From positions 1-51,103 of the forward strand of contig JAFGKW010000015.1 of assembly GCA_016928355.1 (NCBI GenBank): a DNA stretch of 51,103 bases, read 5' to 3'. Positions within the stretch are counted from its first letter, which is position 1; the number at the start of each line of letters is the position of its first letter. Below are positions 36,093 to 45,345 of this stretch, in pieces. Source of the stretch: Methanomicrobiaceae archaeon. Lineage in GTDB: Archaea > Halobacteriota > Methanomicrobia > Methanomicrobiales > Methanomicrobiaceae. A program made the position numbers and the translations under genes. Under the pieces are notes generated by a model, which was not told the DNA's origin, searched no databases, and saw only the letters and a list, made by a program, of their open reading frames with translations.

Positions 36093-36413
36093 TTATAATG
36101 AGTCCAGGCTTATCGAGTTGAATGTGTCGGCCATCTCGGAGATCTCCTTGACCCCGAATGCGGTCTGGACCGATGTCAGGTCGATCTCCACTGCGCATGA
36201 GCACACATAATCGATAATGTCTATTGACAATTCCCTCTTCTGTTTGCTCTTCTTCATCTGCTCGACAAGGAGTGCAAACTGTTCGGGCGGCTCCATTCTA
36301 AGTTTGGCAAGGCTGACTACACACATATAAATCCTGGTCAGATTGCGGTCTGTACCGGTGATGCAGTCAAAGAAATTTTTTATGACCTGTGCCTGGAATA
36401 TTTCTCCGCCCAT
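36093..36413 (-). CDS. Small protein with four cysteines, unknown function
   Basis: 106 aa, soluble, mixed helical. Cysteines are at about 17, 31, 71 and 73, spaced so that they could bind a metal or form a cluster. No family is recognised. A TATA-like element reading CATTTTATATT on the minus strand is centred about 29 bases upstream of the ATG, so the mRNA is probably leaderless; no ribosome site is seen. The gene stands alone with an oligo-T terminator after it. Confidence 0.6.
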   Translation of the reverse strand: MGGEIFQAQVIKNFFDCITGTDRNLTRIYMCVVSLAKLRMEPPEQFALLVEQMKKSKQKRELSIDIIDYVCSCAVEIDLTSVQTAFGVKEISEMADTFNSISLDSL

Positions 36414-36437
36414 GGTAAAATAATAATCAACAGATCA

Positions 36438-36447
36438 ATATAAAATG
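36438..36447 (-). promoter_or_regulatory. TATA-like box of the four-cysteine protein gene
   Basis: Minus-strand CATTTTATATT is centred about 29 bases before the ATG at 36413, the spacing expected for transcription starting at the A of the start codon. Confidence 0.45.
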
Positions 36448-36482
36448 TTTTTGGCTTAATATGCCGGAAAGGGATATTCTGG

Positions 36483-37655
36483 TTATTTTTTTGTTGAGAC
36501 AATCTTTATTATGTCGCCGTCCTTTAATTCGTGGTTTTCCTTGATCCTCATCTTTGTTCTGGCATCGACAGCATACAAAAAGCCTTCTCCTATATCGGTA
36601 TGAACCTGAAATGCAAGGTCGTGCGGGGTGGACCCTCTCTTCATAAGGAATGCATCGGGGAGAACTCTCCCCTGTCCATCACAGTACTTGTTTTCATCTT
36701 CTACCGGGAATACAACTATCTGGTCAAGCAGTTCAAAGACAGCTCTGTTTATCGATTCCTGAACTCCCGCTCCGCTGAAATTCTGCAGGATCTTTCTTAT
36801 TGCCTCAAGGCCGGATTTCTGGGCGTCTGTAAGTTTTTCCGGATTGTTGATGCTGAAATTGGGGTCTCCGGGTATGTATTCGATGAATTTACCATCGGCT
36901 GCCTTTCTAAGGGCAAGTTCACTTGCAGCGCTTGCAAAGGAGATTTCCTCACTTTTCAGTCTTTCGATGATCTCGGGGGGTGCAAGATCAATCTTGTTTC
37001 CCACCACAAGGAACGGCTTGGAGGAGCTGATAAGCTCACCGCAGAAAACGGTCAGCTCATCCGGGGTGCATTTCCTGAGATCAACACCTGCCTTCCTCTG
37101 GGCATCGACAACATCCTCGTACGTGACTGCAAGTCCTGCAAGCTGTTCGGCTACTGCATCCTCTATTGAGAATGATCTCTGCTGGGAAGACCGCTGGATC
37201 TTCTGCCAGTTCTTTTCAAGGAGGCCGACTACCCACATTTTCATCTCGGTTTCAACAAAGCCGATATCTTCTATCGGATCATGTGTTCCTGTCCCGACGG
37301 GATTTCCTTCTTCATCCGTTCCGCCAGAGGCGTCTATGATATGAAGTATCGCGTCTGCTTCCCTGAGGTTGTCAAGGAATTTATTCCCAAGTCCTCTTCC
37401 CTTGTGTGCATCTGGAACAAGTCCGGCAACATCAATAAGCCCGATCTGTATGAATCTGACACCGTCTGTACATGCCTTACAGTCTTCAATTCCAAGTTCC
37501 TGGCACGGACAGCTGATTCTTACATATGCAACACCATGATTTGCATCAATGGTGGTGAACGGATAGTTGGCGATCTCTGCCGGTGCAAGCGTACTTGCAG
37601 TAAAAAAGGTGGATTTTCCGCAGTTTGGTTTTCCAGCAATTGCAAGACGGATCAT
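36483..37655 (-). CDS. YchF/Obg-like archaeal GTPase/ATPase
   Basis: 390 aa, TRAFAC-class P-loop NTPase. G1 is AIAGKPNCGKSTFF, G3 is IDVAGLVPDAHKGRGLGNKF, and NKID appears in VVGNKIDLA. A Cys-bearing segment, ISCPCQELGIEDCKAC (CxC and CxxC), is inserted between G1 and G3. The C-terminal TGS domain covers about 315-390 (DAFLMKRGSTPHDLAF onward). The family is linked to ribosomes and translation/stress. A CAGGAGTG site precedes the ATG. It shares a roughly 120-base divergent promoter region with the pyruvate-kinase-C gene. Confidence 0.9.
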   Translation of the reverse strand: MIRLAIAGKPNCGKSTFFTASTLAPAEIANYPFTTIDANHGVAYVRISCPCQELGIEDCKACTDGVRFIQIGLIDVAGLVPDAHKGRGLGNKFLDNLREADAILHIIDASGGTDEEGNPVGTGTHDPIEDIGFVETEMKMWVVGLLEKNWQKIQRSSQQRSFSIEDAVAEQLAGLAVTYEDVVDAQRKAGVDLRKCTPDELTVFCGELISSSKPFLVVGNKIDLAPPEIIERLKSEEISFASAASELALRKAADGKFIEYIPGDPNFSINNPEKLTDAQKSGLEAIRKILQNFSGAGVQESINRAVFELLDQIVVFPVEDENKYCDGQGRVLPDAFLMKRGSTPHDLAFQVHTDIGEGFLYAVDARTKMRIKENHELKDGDIIKIVSTKK

Positions 37656-37714
37656 GGTTTAACACTCCTGAATAATTGAGTACTCCTGATGAATTAATAC
37701 CTCGGTTATTAAAA

Positions 37715-37726
37715 CGATTTATACCC
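37715..37726. promoter_or_regulatory. Shared bidirectional TATA element
   Basis: The plus strand reads CGATTTATACCC and the minus strand GGGTATAAATCG. It is 65 bases from the YchF-type ATG on the minus strand and about 57 bases from the ATG at 37777 on the plus strand. Each distance would leave a leader of about 30-40 bases. TBP can bind such sites in either direction. Confidence 0.45.
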
Positions 37727-37776
37727 TGTTCTGTGACGAAAAATAAATTATTTCTTAAGGTTAAATATTACGAATT

Positions 37777-38367
37777 ATGAGTTATTCGGCCAAAAATACC
37801 TATTATTTTGATAATCCGGGTGCAGAGAACACTGCGGACTGCGCACTATTTGCAGTTGAACGTGCAAAAGAACTTGGAATTGATAAGATCGTTGTCGCAA
37901 GTTCGAGGGGGCAGACTGCAGGGATATTTTATGAAACCATAAAGGATACAGGAATTTCACTCTTTGTCGTTACACATGTTGTAGGGTTCAGTGAGCCGGG
38001 CGTCTGGGAATTTCCGGAAGAGATTGCAGCTGATCTTGAATCAAAGGGTGTAAAGATAATAAAAGGGACTCATGCACTATCCGGCCTCGAACGTGCGATC
38101 ACAAGGTCCCCGAAACTCGGGGGCTCTTCGAGGACAGAGGCAATTGCCGAGGCTCTCAGGAGAACAGTCGCAATAGGCCTGAAGGTCGCGGTTGAGTGCA
38201 CACTCATCGCAGCCGACCAGGGTGCAGTCCCTGTGGATTCCGAGATTATTGCTGTTGGAGGAACTGCCACCGGAGCCGACACCGTCTGCGTGATTAAGCC
38301 TGCACACACTTCTGATTATTTCTCGCTTCAGGTCAGGGAGATTGTGGCAATGCCAAGGAACCGCTAA
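37777..38367 (+). CDS. Pyruvate kinase C-terminal-domain-like protein
   Basis: 196 aa with the alpha/beta fold of the pyruvate kinase C-terminal domain alone. FDNPGAENTADCALFAVERAKELG, KIVVASSRGQTAG and LFVVTHVVGFSEPG are family sequences, with VGGTATGADTVCVIKP near the end. There is no pyruvate kinase barrel. Stand-alone relatives are conserved in archaea without a firm function. It is two bases upstream of a membrane-protein gene in the same direction. Confidence 0.82.
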   Translation: MSYSAKNTYYFDNPGAENTADCALFAVERAKELGIDKIVVASSRGQTAGIFYETIKDTGISLFVVTHVVGFSEPGVWEFPEEIAADLESKGVKIIKGTHALSGLERAITRSPKLGGSSRTEAIAEALRRTVAIGLKVAVECTLIAADQGAVPVDSEIIAVGGTATGADTVCVIKPAHTSDYFSLQVREIVAMPRNR

Positions 38368-38369
38368 AC

Positions 38370-39218
38370 ATGGGGATGAAATCATTAAAATCAGGTCTTG
38401 GGCTTCTTAAGAATCCTGTATTGTGGATTACTCCGTTAATATGTGGGATCTTTGCATACTTTCAGGTGTTTCTGGCTTTTGATGATTCCGGGATATTTTT
38501 TGGTGAAAAACTGGGTATAATGTGGCTTTTTATTATGCCATTCTTCCTTGCCGGGACATATGGCTGTATAAATAAATCTGAATTTACTCTCCGTTCATTT
38601 ATGAATGAGGGATTTCACGGGTACTTCAAAATTCTTCTCCCGGGTTTTCTCCTGTTCTTTGTTGCAGCAATAATAATTATATTTGCATCAGCTCCTGCAA
38701 TGGCAGGTCTGGGCGGTATTTACATGTTTTTAATGCTTACATTAGTGTTCGTGCCTTTTCTTATTCTTACATTCTTTTATGATACTGCAGCCATATTTGA
38801 GGGAAAAAAAGTATTTGATTCGATAAAAAGAAGTTATGAAGTTGTAGTTCAGAAACCTCCCGAGGTTATCTCTTTCTTTGCTGTTATATTCCTGCTGTTG
38901 GTTATTATGGGATTTGGACTTATGGTCATTTGGTCGGGTGCAATGACAGAGCAGCTGTTGCCTCTTATGGATATGTCAGATAGTGAGCTCAATGAACTGT
39001 CGGCCGATCCTGAAGCATTTCTGGATATTATCGGCGATTATGGTGTGATGGTGACTTCGATATTTTACAGCATCGCTGTTTTTCTGTCAGTTTTAATATT
39101 TCTTCCTTATAAGGCTGTATTTTACAGGGATTTTCTGATGCCTGTCCGGGCCGAAGAAACTGTCATTGAAGATATGGGCGAATATGATGAAAAGGGAAGA
39201 TGGTATAAATACTCCTGA
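38370..39218 (+). CDS. Six-helix membrane protein, unknown function
   Basis: 282 aa. Predicted membrane segments at about 17-35, 46-64, 86-106, 113-135, 163-188 and 222-243, with a charged cytoplasmic tail (AEETVIEDMGEYDEKGRWYKYS). It resembles archaeal DUF-type transmembrane proteins with an LPGFLLFF helix pattern. It starts two bases after the pyruvate-kinase-C-like gene, so co-transcription is likely. No catalytic motif is seen. Confidence 0.72.
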   Translation: MGMKSLKSGLGLLKNPVLWITPLICGIFAYFQVFLAFDDSGIFFGEKLGIMWLFIMPFFLAGTYGCINKSEFTLRSFMNEGFHGYFKILLPGFLLFFVAAIIIIFASAPAMAGLGGIYMFLMLTLVFVPFLILTFFYDTAAIFEGKKVFDSIKRSYEVVVQKPPEVISFFAVIFLLLVIMGFGLMVIWSGAMTEQLLPLMDMSDSELNELSADPEAFLDIIGDYGVMVTSIFYSIAVFLSVLIFLPYKAVFYRDFLMPVRAEETVIEDMGEYDEKGRWYKYS

Positions 39219-39224
39219 TATTTT

Positions 39225-40415
39225 TTAGTTTAAAAGGATTATTGCTGCAATTCCGCCTGAAAGGGTACAGAACAGATTCGTCCCTGAGTTGCCAATAACT
39301 CCTTTTCTTTCAAGAGTCGCACCGACAATACTGTCGACGTTTGTACCGACAAACCCTGCCAGTGCTGCCACAGGGATGATCTCGACGGGCGCGATATTCA
39401 GGGCAAATGCAGTAATTCCTATGATGACTGCCGAAATAGTTGCAAGAATCTCTCCCATTATTGTCACTCCCCCGTCTGTTCCCTTGGGTACTGGTTTTAG
39501 AGAAGTTATCAGGAAAGGCTGTTTTCCAAGCAATCCAAGTTCGCTTGCTGTTGTGTCTGCCGTTGCAGCTGCAATACTCCCTACAAATAGTGAAACAAAT
39601 GCAATTTCACCATATATGCCATAGAGAATGGCACCACAGAGTGCGAAAAGGCCATTGGCAAAAACATTTGTAAACCCCCTGATGCCCCCGCGGGATTCCG
39701 CAACCCCGTCACGTTTTTTTATCTCATATTTGTATTTTGTAAACACGGTTCCAAGGATGAAGAAAGCGAACATCAGCAAAAACCACCTGACATCTGCAAA
39801 GACGATTATCAAAAGTCCCATCAGCGCCCCGGAAAAAAGGCCGGATTTATCTGCGGCTTTCATCCTGTATGCAAAATATCCGAATGCAAAGGAGATTATA
39901 AGTGCAAAAACCAGGGATGTAATCTCTACCGAATAACTGAGGTCCTCAAAGAGATACATAGTCATTGCAGTACCGAAGCATTCGATCATTATTGCATCCT
40001 CTCTCTTTTTAAGAGCAGACTTGAGGAGAAGGGCAACAATGACTCCCGTAATCGGCACAAGGATGTAGCTGTAACCGATGTATGTATAAACCCCTATCGC
40101 AGCGGCCATTGAAACGAGGATATTTGCCAGATATGCCCTTTCAGGTTTATCTGTTACCCTGAATACAGCCTCCCCCAGGATGACGATAACGAGTGTGCCG
40201 AGGAAAACCATCAGCGATACAAATCCAAGGCCATAAAAAAGTGCGACGATGCTGATCCCTATGGCGGAATAGTGCGTATTCTTCATAAGGTAAAAGACGC
40301 CGCTTATCAGGATTGCTATCAGTGCAAGAACCCACGCCGGCTGGATAAACGGGGCAATCAGGACTCCGGCTATGCAGAGAATGACTGTGAGTATCATATC
40401 CGGGCGTGAAAGCAT
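39225..40415 (-). CDS. DUF92 family integral membrane protein
   Basis: 396 aa with about ten hydrophobic segments. The C-terminal half has the DUF92 (TIGR00297-like) pattern: SRGGIRGFTNVFANG, AAATADTTASELG, PVPKGTDGGVTIMGE and FVGTNVDSIVGATLERKG. Plant homologues (VTE6) are phytyl-phosphate kinases, so an isoprenoid-phosphate kinase role is plausible for archaeal lipid or prenyl metabolism. It is convergent with the membrane-protein gene (six-base gap). Confidence 0.85.
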   Translation of the reverse strand: MLSRPDMILTVILCIAGVLIAPFIQPAWVLALIAILISGVFYLMKNTHYSAIGISIVALFYGLGFVSLMVFLGTLVIVILGEAVFRVTDKPERAYLANILVSMAAAIGVYTYIGYSYILVPITGVIVALLLKSALKKREDAIMIECFGTAMTMYLFEDLSYSVEITSLVFALIISFAFGYFAYRMKAADKSGLFSGALMGLLIIVFADVRWFLLMFAFFILGTVFTKYKYEIKKRDGVAESRGGIRGFTNVFANGLFALCGAILYGIYGEIAFVSLFVGSIAAATADTTASELGLLGKQPFLITSLKPVPKGTDGGVTIMGEILATISAVIIGITAFALNIAPVEIIPVAALAGFVGTNVDSIVGATLERKGVIGNSGTNLFCTLSGGIAAIILLN

Positions 40416-40585
40416 TATGTATAGAATATATGAAATACCTAAAATAAAGTAACCTTTTTGTCATTAACCGGGGAATGGCGGGCAAAGGCCTATACAGAAC
40501 TGCATATACCTGTTAATCAATGCTTTACCGATTCGGGGACTTATAATGGCAGAATATATGATGCTATAAAACCAATTTTTAGGAA

Positions 40586-43183
40586 ATGTCTGCACCTAAG
40601 GAAATACCGAAGAATTATGATCCCGCTGAAGTTGAAGAGCGCTGGCTCGGTAAATGGAAGAAGGAGTCCTATTATTTTGATCCAGAATCTGAAAAACCGC
40701 AGTTTATTATCGACACCCCTCCTCCATACCCCACAGGGAATTTTCATATTGGAAATGCTTTTAACTGGTGCTATATCGATTTTATCGCCAGGTACAAGAG
40801 AATGAGGGGTTACAATGTAATGTTTCCCCAGGGCTGGGATTGCCACGGTCTTCCGACCGAGGTCAAGGTTGAGGAGATAAACGGAATTACCAAGAACGAT
40901 GTTCCACGCCAGCAGTTCCGTGATATGTGCAGGGAACTGACCCTTCAGAATATCGAAAAGATGCGTAAGACCATGATAAGGTGCGGTTTTTCCAATGACT
41001 GGAGCAATGAATACATTACAATGCTCCCGGAGTACTACGGAAAAACCCAGCTTTCATTCCTCAGGATGTATGACAAAGGAGATATCTACCAGAGCGAGCA
41101 TCCTGTCAACTTCTGCACCCGCTGTGAGACCGCAATAGCATTTGCCGAGGTCTCTTACGAGGACAGGGTGACGAAGCTGAACTTCTTCGACTTTGATGGT
41201 GTGGAGATTGCTACGACGAGGCCCGAACTCCTTGCAGCATGTGTTGCTGTTGCTGTTCATCCTGAAGATAAGAGATATGACAAAATCAGGGGTAAGGCGC
41301 TTAAGGTTCCAATCTTCGGTCATGATGTGACGGTAATCTCCGATGAAGCCGTCGATCCGTCCTTTGGAAGCGGTGCGGTAATGATCTGTACATTCGGTGA
41401 CAAGCAGGATGTTCACTGGTGGAAGAAACACAGTCTCGATCTCAGAAAGGCGATCGATCTTAGGGGAAGGATGACCCCGGTTGCCGGAAAGTACGAGGGA
41501 ATGTCTTCAGCCGAATGCAGGGAGGCAATCCTCTCGGACATGGAATCACTCGGGATACTAAAGAGTCAGGAAGAGCTTGAACAGAGAGTCGGGACCTGCT
41601 GGAGGTGCAAGACGCCCATTGAGATCCTCTCTGAGAGGCAGTGGTTTGTTAAGGTACACAATGACGATATTCTAAATGCTGCCGATAAGATCAACTGGAC
41701 TCCCGGCCACATGAAGATGCGCCTTGAGAACTGGGCCTCGCAGATGGAATGGGACTGGTGCATATCGAGGCAGAGGATATTTGCAACCCCTATTCCTGTC
41801 TGGTTCTGCAGCAGCTGCGGAGAAGCGGTCCTTCCGGAGGAAACCGACCTCCCCATCGATCCGACGGTCGAAAAACCCAAAAAGCCATGCCCGAAATGCG
41901 GTTCGACCGAATTTACCGGCGAAGAGGATGTCCTTGATACATGGATGGATTCATCCATATCAGTCCTGAATATCACCGGCTGGGACGGTAGTGGAACTCC
42001 TGAACGCTTCCCTGCACAGATTCGCCCGCAGGGCCATGATATTATCCGTACGTGGGCTTTCTATACTATTCTGCGTTCGGTTGCAATTACCGGCGGGCAA
42101 CCATGGGAAAATATACTCGTAAACGGCATGGTTCTTGGTGATGACGGTTACAAGATGTCAAAAAGCCGGAACAACATCATTGCTCCTGAGGAGGTTTTAA
42201 AAGAATATGGGGCCGATTCATTCCGCCAGTGGAGTGCAGGCGGTGCATCGACCGGACAGGATATCGTATTCAGCTGGAATGATGTAGTTGCTGCATCAAG
42301 GTTCCAGACAAAGATCTGGAACATCAACCGCTTTGTCCTCATGCATCTTGAAAAGGGCAATCCTGAGGATGAGGAAGCTACAGATCTTACAGACCGCTGG
42401 ATGATACACAGGCTTTCCGAAGCTGTCGAAGAGGTCACAGAGGCAATGGAGAGCTTCCAGTTCGACCAGGCGATCCGTGCGATAAGGGAATTTGCACGCG
42501 ACGTCTTTGCCGACAACTATATTGAGATTGTAAAAGGCAGGCTTTACGGGGACGGAGAAGGCAGGGGAAGTGCCCTGTTCGTCCTGAGGACATGTATCGA
42601 TGCGCTCTGCAGGATGCTCGCTCCGATAACTCCGTTCTTTGCCGAGGAGTGTTACTCCCACCTGACAGGAGGGAATGAGAGTGTTCATGCCCTGTCATGG
42701 GTGACACCAGTCTTTAAAGACGAAAAGGCAAAATCCGAAGGGGATCTTGTTGTAAAGATAGTATCAGAGATTCGGAGGTACAAGCACGATGAAGGTCTTG
42801 CACTTAACGCTCCTCTCGGACATGTAACTGTGTATGCTCCTATGGCTATCGATGACGGCGGCGATGCCTCGGCAACACTCAACGCTGAGGTTGAGTGGAG
42901 ATCCGACAGGCCGGATCTTCAAAAGGTTGTATCCGATGTATCCTTTAATATGGGATTAATCGGTCCGAATCTAAGGAAAAAGGCGAAAGGCTATATGGAT
43001 GCGATAAGATCGCTTTCTGATGAACAGAAGATTACACCTCCAGGATCCGTAATGGTTGACGGAGAAGAGACTGGGATAATTCCCGGGTCTTTTGAGCCTG
43101 TATTTGCGTACAGGGTTGCCGGTGAGGAGGTAGATGTCCTCCAGGCGACAGAGGATGTTATTGTAACCATCAGGAAAAAATAG
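40586..43183 (+). CDS. valS: Valyl-tRNA synthetase
   Basis: 865 aa class I synthetase of archaeal type. [14 protein letters not shown] has the HIGH motif and KMSKSRNN (about 523-530) the KMSKS motif. An editing CP1 domain (about 190-330) and two zinc knuckles ([15 protein letters not shown] with CPKCGSTEF) are visible. A C-terminal anticodon-binding domain starts near 610. AGGAA is immediately before the ATG. Oligo-T tracts follow the stop. The upstream 170-base gap holds AT-rich TATA-like sequence. Confidence 0.95.
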   Translation: MSAPKEIPKNYDPAEVEERWLGKWKKESYYFDPESEKPQFIIDTPPPYPTGNFHIGNAFNWCYIDFIARYKRMRGYNVMFPQGWDCHGLPTEVKVEEINGITKNDVPRQQFRDMCRELTLQNIEKMRKTMIRCGFSNDWSNEYITMLPEYYGKTQLSFLRMYDKGDIYQSEHPVNFCTRCETAIAFAEVSYEDRVTKLNFFDFDGVEIATTRPELLAACVAVAVHPEDKRYDKIRGKALKVPIFGHDVTVISDEAVDPSFGSGAVMICTFGDKQDVHWWKKHSLDLRKAIDLRGRMTPVAGKYEGMSSAECREAILSDMESLGILKSQEELEQRVGTCWRCKTPIEILSERQWFVKVHNDDILNAADKINWTPGHMKMRLENWASQMEWDWCISRQRIFATPIPVWFCSSCGEAVLPEETDLPIDPTVEKPKKPCPKCGSTEFTGEEDVLDTWMDSSISVLNITGWDGSGTPERFPAQIRPQGHDIIRTWAFYTILRSVAITGGQPWENILVNGMVLGDDGYKMSKSRNNIIAPEEVLKEYGADSFRQWSAGGASTGQDIVFSWNDVVAASRFQTKIWNINRFVLMHLEKGNPEDEEATDLTDRWMIHRLSEAVEEVTEAMESFQFDQAIRAIREFARDVFADNYIEIVKGRLYGDGEGRGSALFVLRTCIDALCRMLAPITPFFAEECYSHLTGGNESVHALSWVTPVFKDEKAKSEGDLVVKIVSEIRRYKHDEGLALNAPLGHVTVYAPMAIDDGGDASATLNAEVEWRSDRPDLQKVVSDVSFNMGLIGPNLRKKAKGYMDAIRSLSDEQKITPPGSVMVDGEETGIIPGSFEPVFAYRVAGEEVDVLQATEDVIVTIRKK

Positions 43184-43200
43184 TTTTTTTATCTTTTTTT
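43184..43200 (+). terminator. Double oligo-T terminator of valS
   Basis: Two runs of seven T (43184-43190 and 43194-43200) begin directly after the valS stop, a typical archaeal termination signal between convergent genes. On the opposite strand, the AAAAAA lysine codons at the valS end give a T6 run for the gene facing it. Confidence 0.6.
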
Positions 43201-43208
43201 GCAGGATT

Positions 43209-44603
43209 TTATTTTTTAAGTTTTTGCCTGGCGATACTGTTGATTGCCCTGAACTCGCTTTCATATTTTTTCCACTCCATATCAAAGCTTAAAAGCTTTT
43301 TTTCAGCTTCCTTCGTCAGTATGGCAACTTTCATGAATGTCGGATCCGTGTCCTTTTCGCGATTATTCTCAATGAGTTTTATGAGCTGGTATAATGCAGT
43401 CCTGATATCTCCCAGTCCTGTATGGAGGCTCTTCATTACGTCCTGCCTTTCGGTAAATTCCCTGTATATCAACTCAAAATGCTTTTTTGCCTCTTCCAGA
43501 TCAGTAACATCCCTGATGATTGTAATTACCGAGCTTACAGTCCCGTTTTCTTTTACCGGAATAAAGGAGTAATCCAGGGTTATGTTTTCTCCATTCGTGG
43601 TATACCTGCATTTTTTTTCTTTTTGATGACTTGTCCTGAATACTTCGTCATAGTCGCTGATATCAACTATTTTTGAGAAGGCGCCTGTTTCATATATCGG
43701 CCTTTCCAGCTGGAATCCTGTAATTTTTAGTTTTTTCGCGAGATTTGAGAATTTATTGTTATAATGACCTATATGGTAGCTCCTGTCAACTGAAAATACA
43801 ATTTCATCCATTGAGTTGAAGATAAGATCATAAATCCTGCCTGAATCATAGGACTGATCCCTGTTTAGATCCCTGTTGATTACAAATATCTGCTCCTCAA
43901 AATTATCTGAATAGTCCCTTACAAAACCTGTATTGACCCTGACAGGAATTTTTTTATTTCCGGGAAGCCTGAAGAAAAGATTGTCAGGCATTTCGGGAAA
44001 AGTCTCGTTTTCATTATTTCGGCCGGTTTCTTTAGAACCCAGGAATGACAGGATCTTCTTGCCGATCATTTCATTCTTTCCAAAACCCGAGAAAAGCTCC
44101 ATCTCTTTATTGATTCTTGTTACTGCTCCTCTCCTGTTTACTGTAAGTGTGGGTGCGGGGATCTTCTCTATTTCGGATTTTATCGGGTCGATATTGGCCT
44201 CTTCAAGTTTTTCTTTCAGTTTTCTGCTGGCACTGTTAATCTTGAGCGCCTGTTCGATTGTAATTATTACTTCGTCTTCGGAGAATGGCCTGATAAAAAA
44301 TCCTTCAAATCCGCATTTTTTTATCTCCGACAGGACCTCCCTGTCGCTTGTTCCGATAATGAATATCACCGGAATTCCAAAGGTCATCTTTATTTTTTTG
44401 GCTGCATTGATCGCAGTTATACTTCCTGCGACCTCGCTCTCAATTATCACGAGGTCGACATTTCCGGCTCCGGATTGTAGGATGGCATCGCAACTGTCAA
44501 CAGAAAGGCCAAGGACCTCATATCCCTGTTTTCGCAATATTAATTTCAATTCCATCGCATCTGCGATGTCATCTATTGCGAGCAGAATTCTTTTTGGTTT
44601 CAT
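43209..44603 (-). CDS. Degenerate receiver domain protein with two PAS domains
   Basis: About 464 aa. An N-terminal receiver-like domain (1-120) is followed by PAS domains at about 133-230 and 262-370 and a helical C-terminus. The receiver keeps the acidic pair Asp11-Asp12, but the phosphate-accepting Asp is Glu55 (in LVIIESEVAG), the conserved Thr/Ser position is Ile83 and the Lys position is Arg105 (FFIRPF). No histidine-kinase ATPase domain follows. ATG 44603 with a GGGGAC site is preferred to 44627. It probably acts as a signal-sensing protein that does not use phosphorylation. Confidence 0.8.
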   Translation of the reverse strand: MKPKRILLAIDDIADAMELKLILRKQGYEVLGLSVDSCDAILQSGAGNVDLVIIESEVAGSITAINAAKKIKMTFGIPVIFIIGTSDREVLSEIKKCGFEGFFIRPFSEDEVIITIEQALKINSASRKLKEKLEEANIDPIKSEIEKIPAPTLTVNRRGAVTRINKEMELFSGFGKNEMIGKKILSFLGSKETGRNNENETFPEMPDNLFFRLPGNKKIPVRVNTGFVRDYSDNFEEQIFVINRDLNRDQSYDSGRIYDLIFNSMDEIVFSVDRSYHIGHYNNKFSNLAKKLKITGFQLERPIYETGAFSKIVDISDYDEVFRTSHQKEKKCRYTTNGENITLDYSFIPVKENGTVSSVITIIRDVTDLEEAKKHFELIYREFTERQDVMKSLHTGLGDIRTALYQLIKLIENNREKDTDPTFMKVAILTKEAEKKLLSFDMEWKKYESEFRAINSIARQKLKK

Positions 44604-44739
44604 ATTCCGTCCCCTGAAAACCCCCATTCAATTATGATTTCCTATCAGTTATTCTACAATCTCGTTGTTCTTAATAGACAATCAATATGACTGCTGCCGG
44701 TGTTCTCTTCGTCTCCGGAGTAATATTTGAATAAGTGGC

Positions 44740-45345
44740 TTATTTTTTTATTTCTGCACGTCTTCTAATCTCCCCGGCAACAAATTCTGAGATCCCGGCC
44801 GGGTCCATTAATGCATCAACAAGGACAAATCTTTCAGGCTCCTCTTCGGCAAGAGTGATGTAATTGTTTTTTACTTCCTCAAGTGTGCTCATACACTCAA
44901 AATGCTCATGATGCTTCCGGTCCCTGTTAAGCCTTTCAATTGCATCTTCTACAGGGATTAAAAGAAGAAATGTGAGGTCCGGGACAACTGTCCATCCCCT
45001 GTGAATATTTTTCATCCATTCCATCGGATTTGGAATTAAACCTTTTAATGTCGAAGCCTGGTACGCATAACGTGAATCTGAGTACCTGTCAGATATCACT
45101 ATCTTTCCCTCACCCAGTCCGGGTCTGATTACTGTTTCAAGATGCGCGGCATGGTCAGCAGTGAATAACAGCGCCTCAGAAACAGGATTTATATTCTCGG
45201 CAATGCCCTTCCTTACCATCTCTCCAATCCATGTTGATCCAGGCTCCCTTGTGAATACGGGGTCCAGATCGGAGAGCTGATCTTTAAGATTTTTTATGAG
45301 AGTTGATTTTCCCGTTCCATCAATTCCTTCAATTGTTATCAGCAT
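44740..45345 (-). CDS. tmk: Thymidylate kinase
   Basis: 201 aa. LITIEGIDGTGKSTL is the P-loop, FTREPGSTWIGEM the substrate-binding segment, and ISDRYSDSRYAYQ the DRYxxSxxAYQ motif. An LID-like basic segment, NRDRKHHEHFE, follows. The enzyme phosphorylates dTMP to dTDP. The start overlaps the 3' end of the HisA-like gene by seven bases, so they form a unit. Confidence 0.92.
   Translation of the reverse strand: MLITIEGIDGTGKSTLIKNLKDQLSDLDPVFTREPGSTWIGEMVRKGIAENINPVSEALLFTADHAAHLETVIRPGLGEGKIVISDRYSDSRYAYQASTLKGLIPNPMEWMKNIHRGWTVVPDLTFLLLIPVEDAIERLNRDRKHHEHFECMSTLEEVKNNYITLAEEEPERFVLVDALMDPAGISEFVAGEIRRRAEIKK

Noticed and set aside
36531-37169. Plus-strand ORF of 212 codons opposite the YchF-type gene
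   Set aside because: It is antisense to a well-supported GTPase, has no recognisable domain, and its open frame follows from the codon pattern of the real gene.
40546-40569. Seven-codon ORF with a GGGGA site upstream of valS (possible leader peptide)
   Set aside because: Too short to judge, contains no valine codons, and nothing shows attenuation of valS.
43933-44637. Plus-strand ORF of 234 codons opposite the receiver-PAS gene
   Set aside because: Low-complexity Ser/Ile/Phe-rich translation typical of an antisense shadow; no ribosome site or domain.
44687-44734. Fifteen-residue ORF in the gap between tmk and the receiver-PAS gene
   Set aside because: No ribosome site and no conservation evidence; expected by chance.
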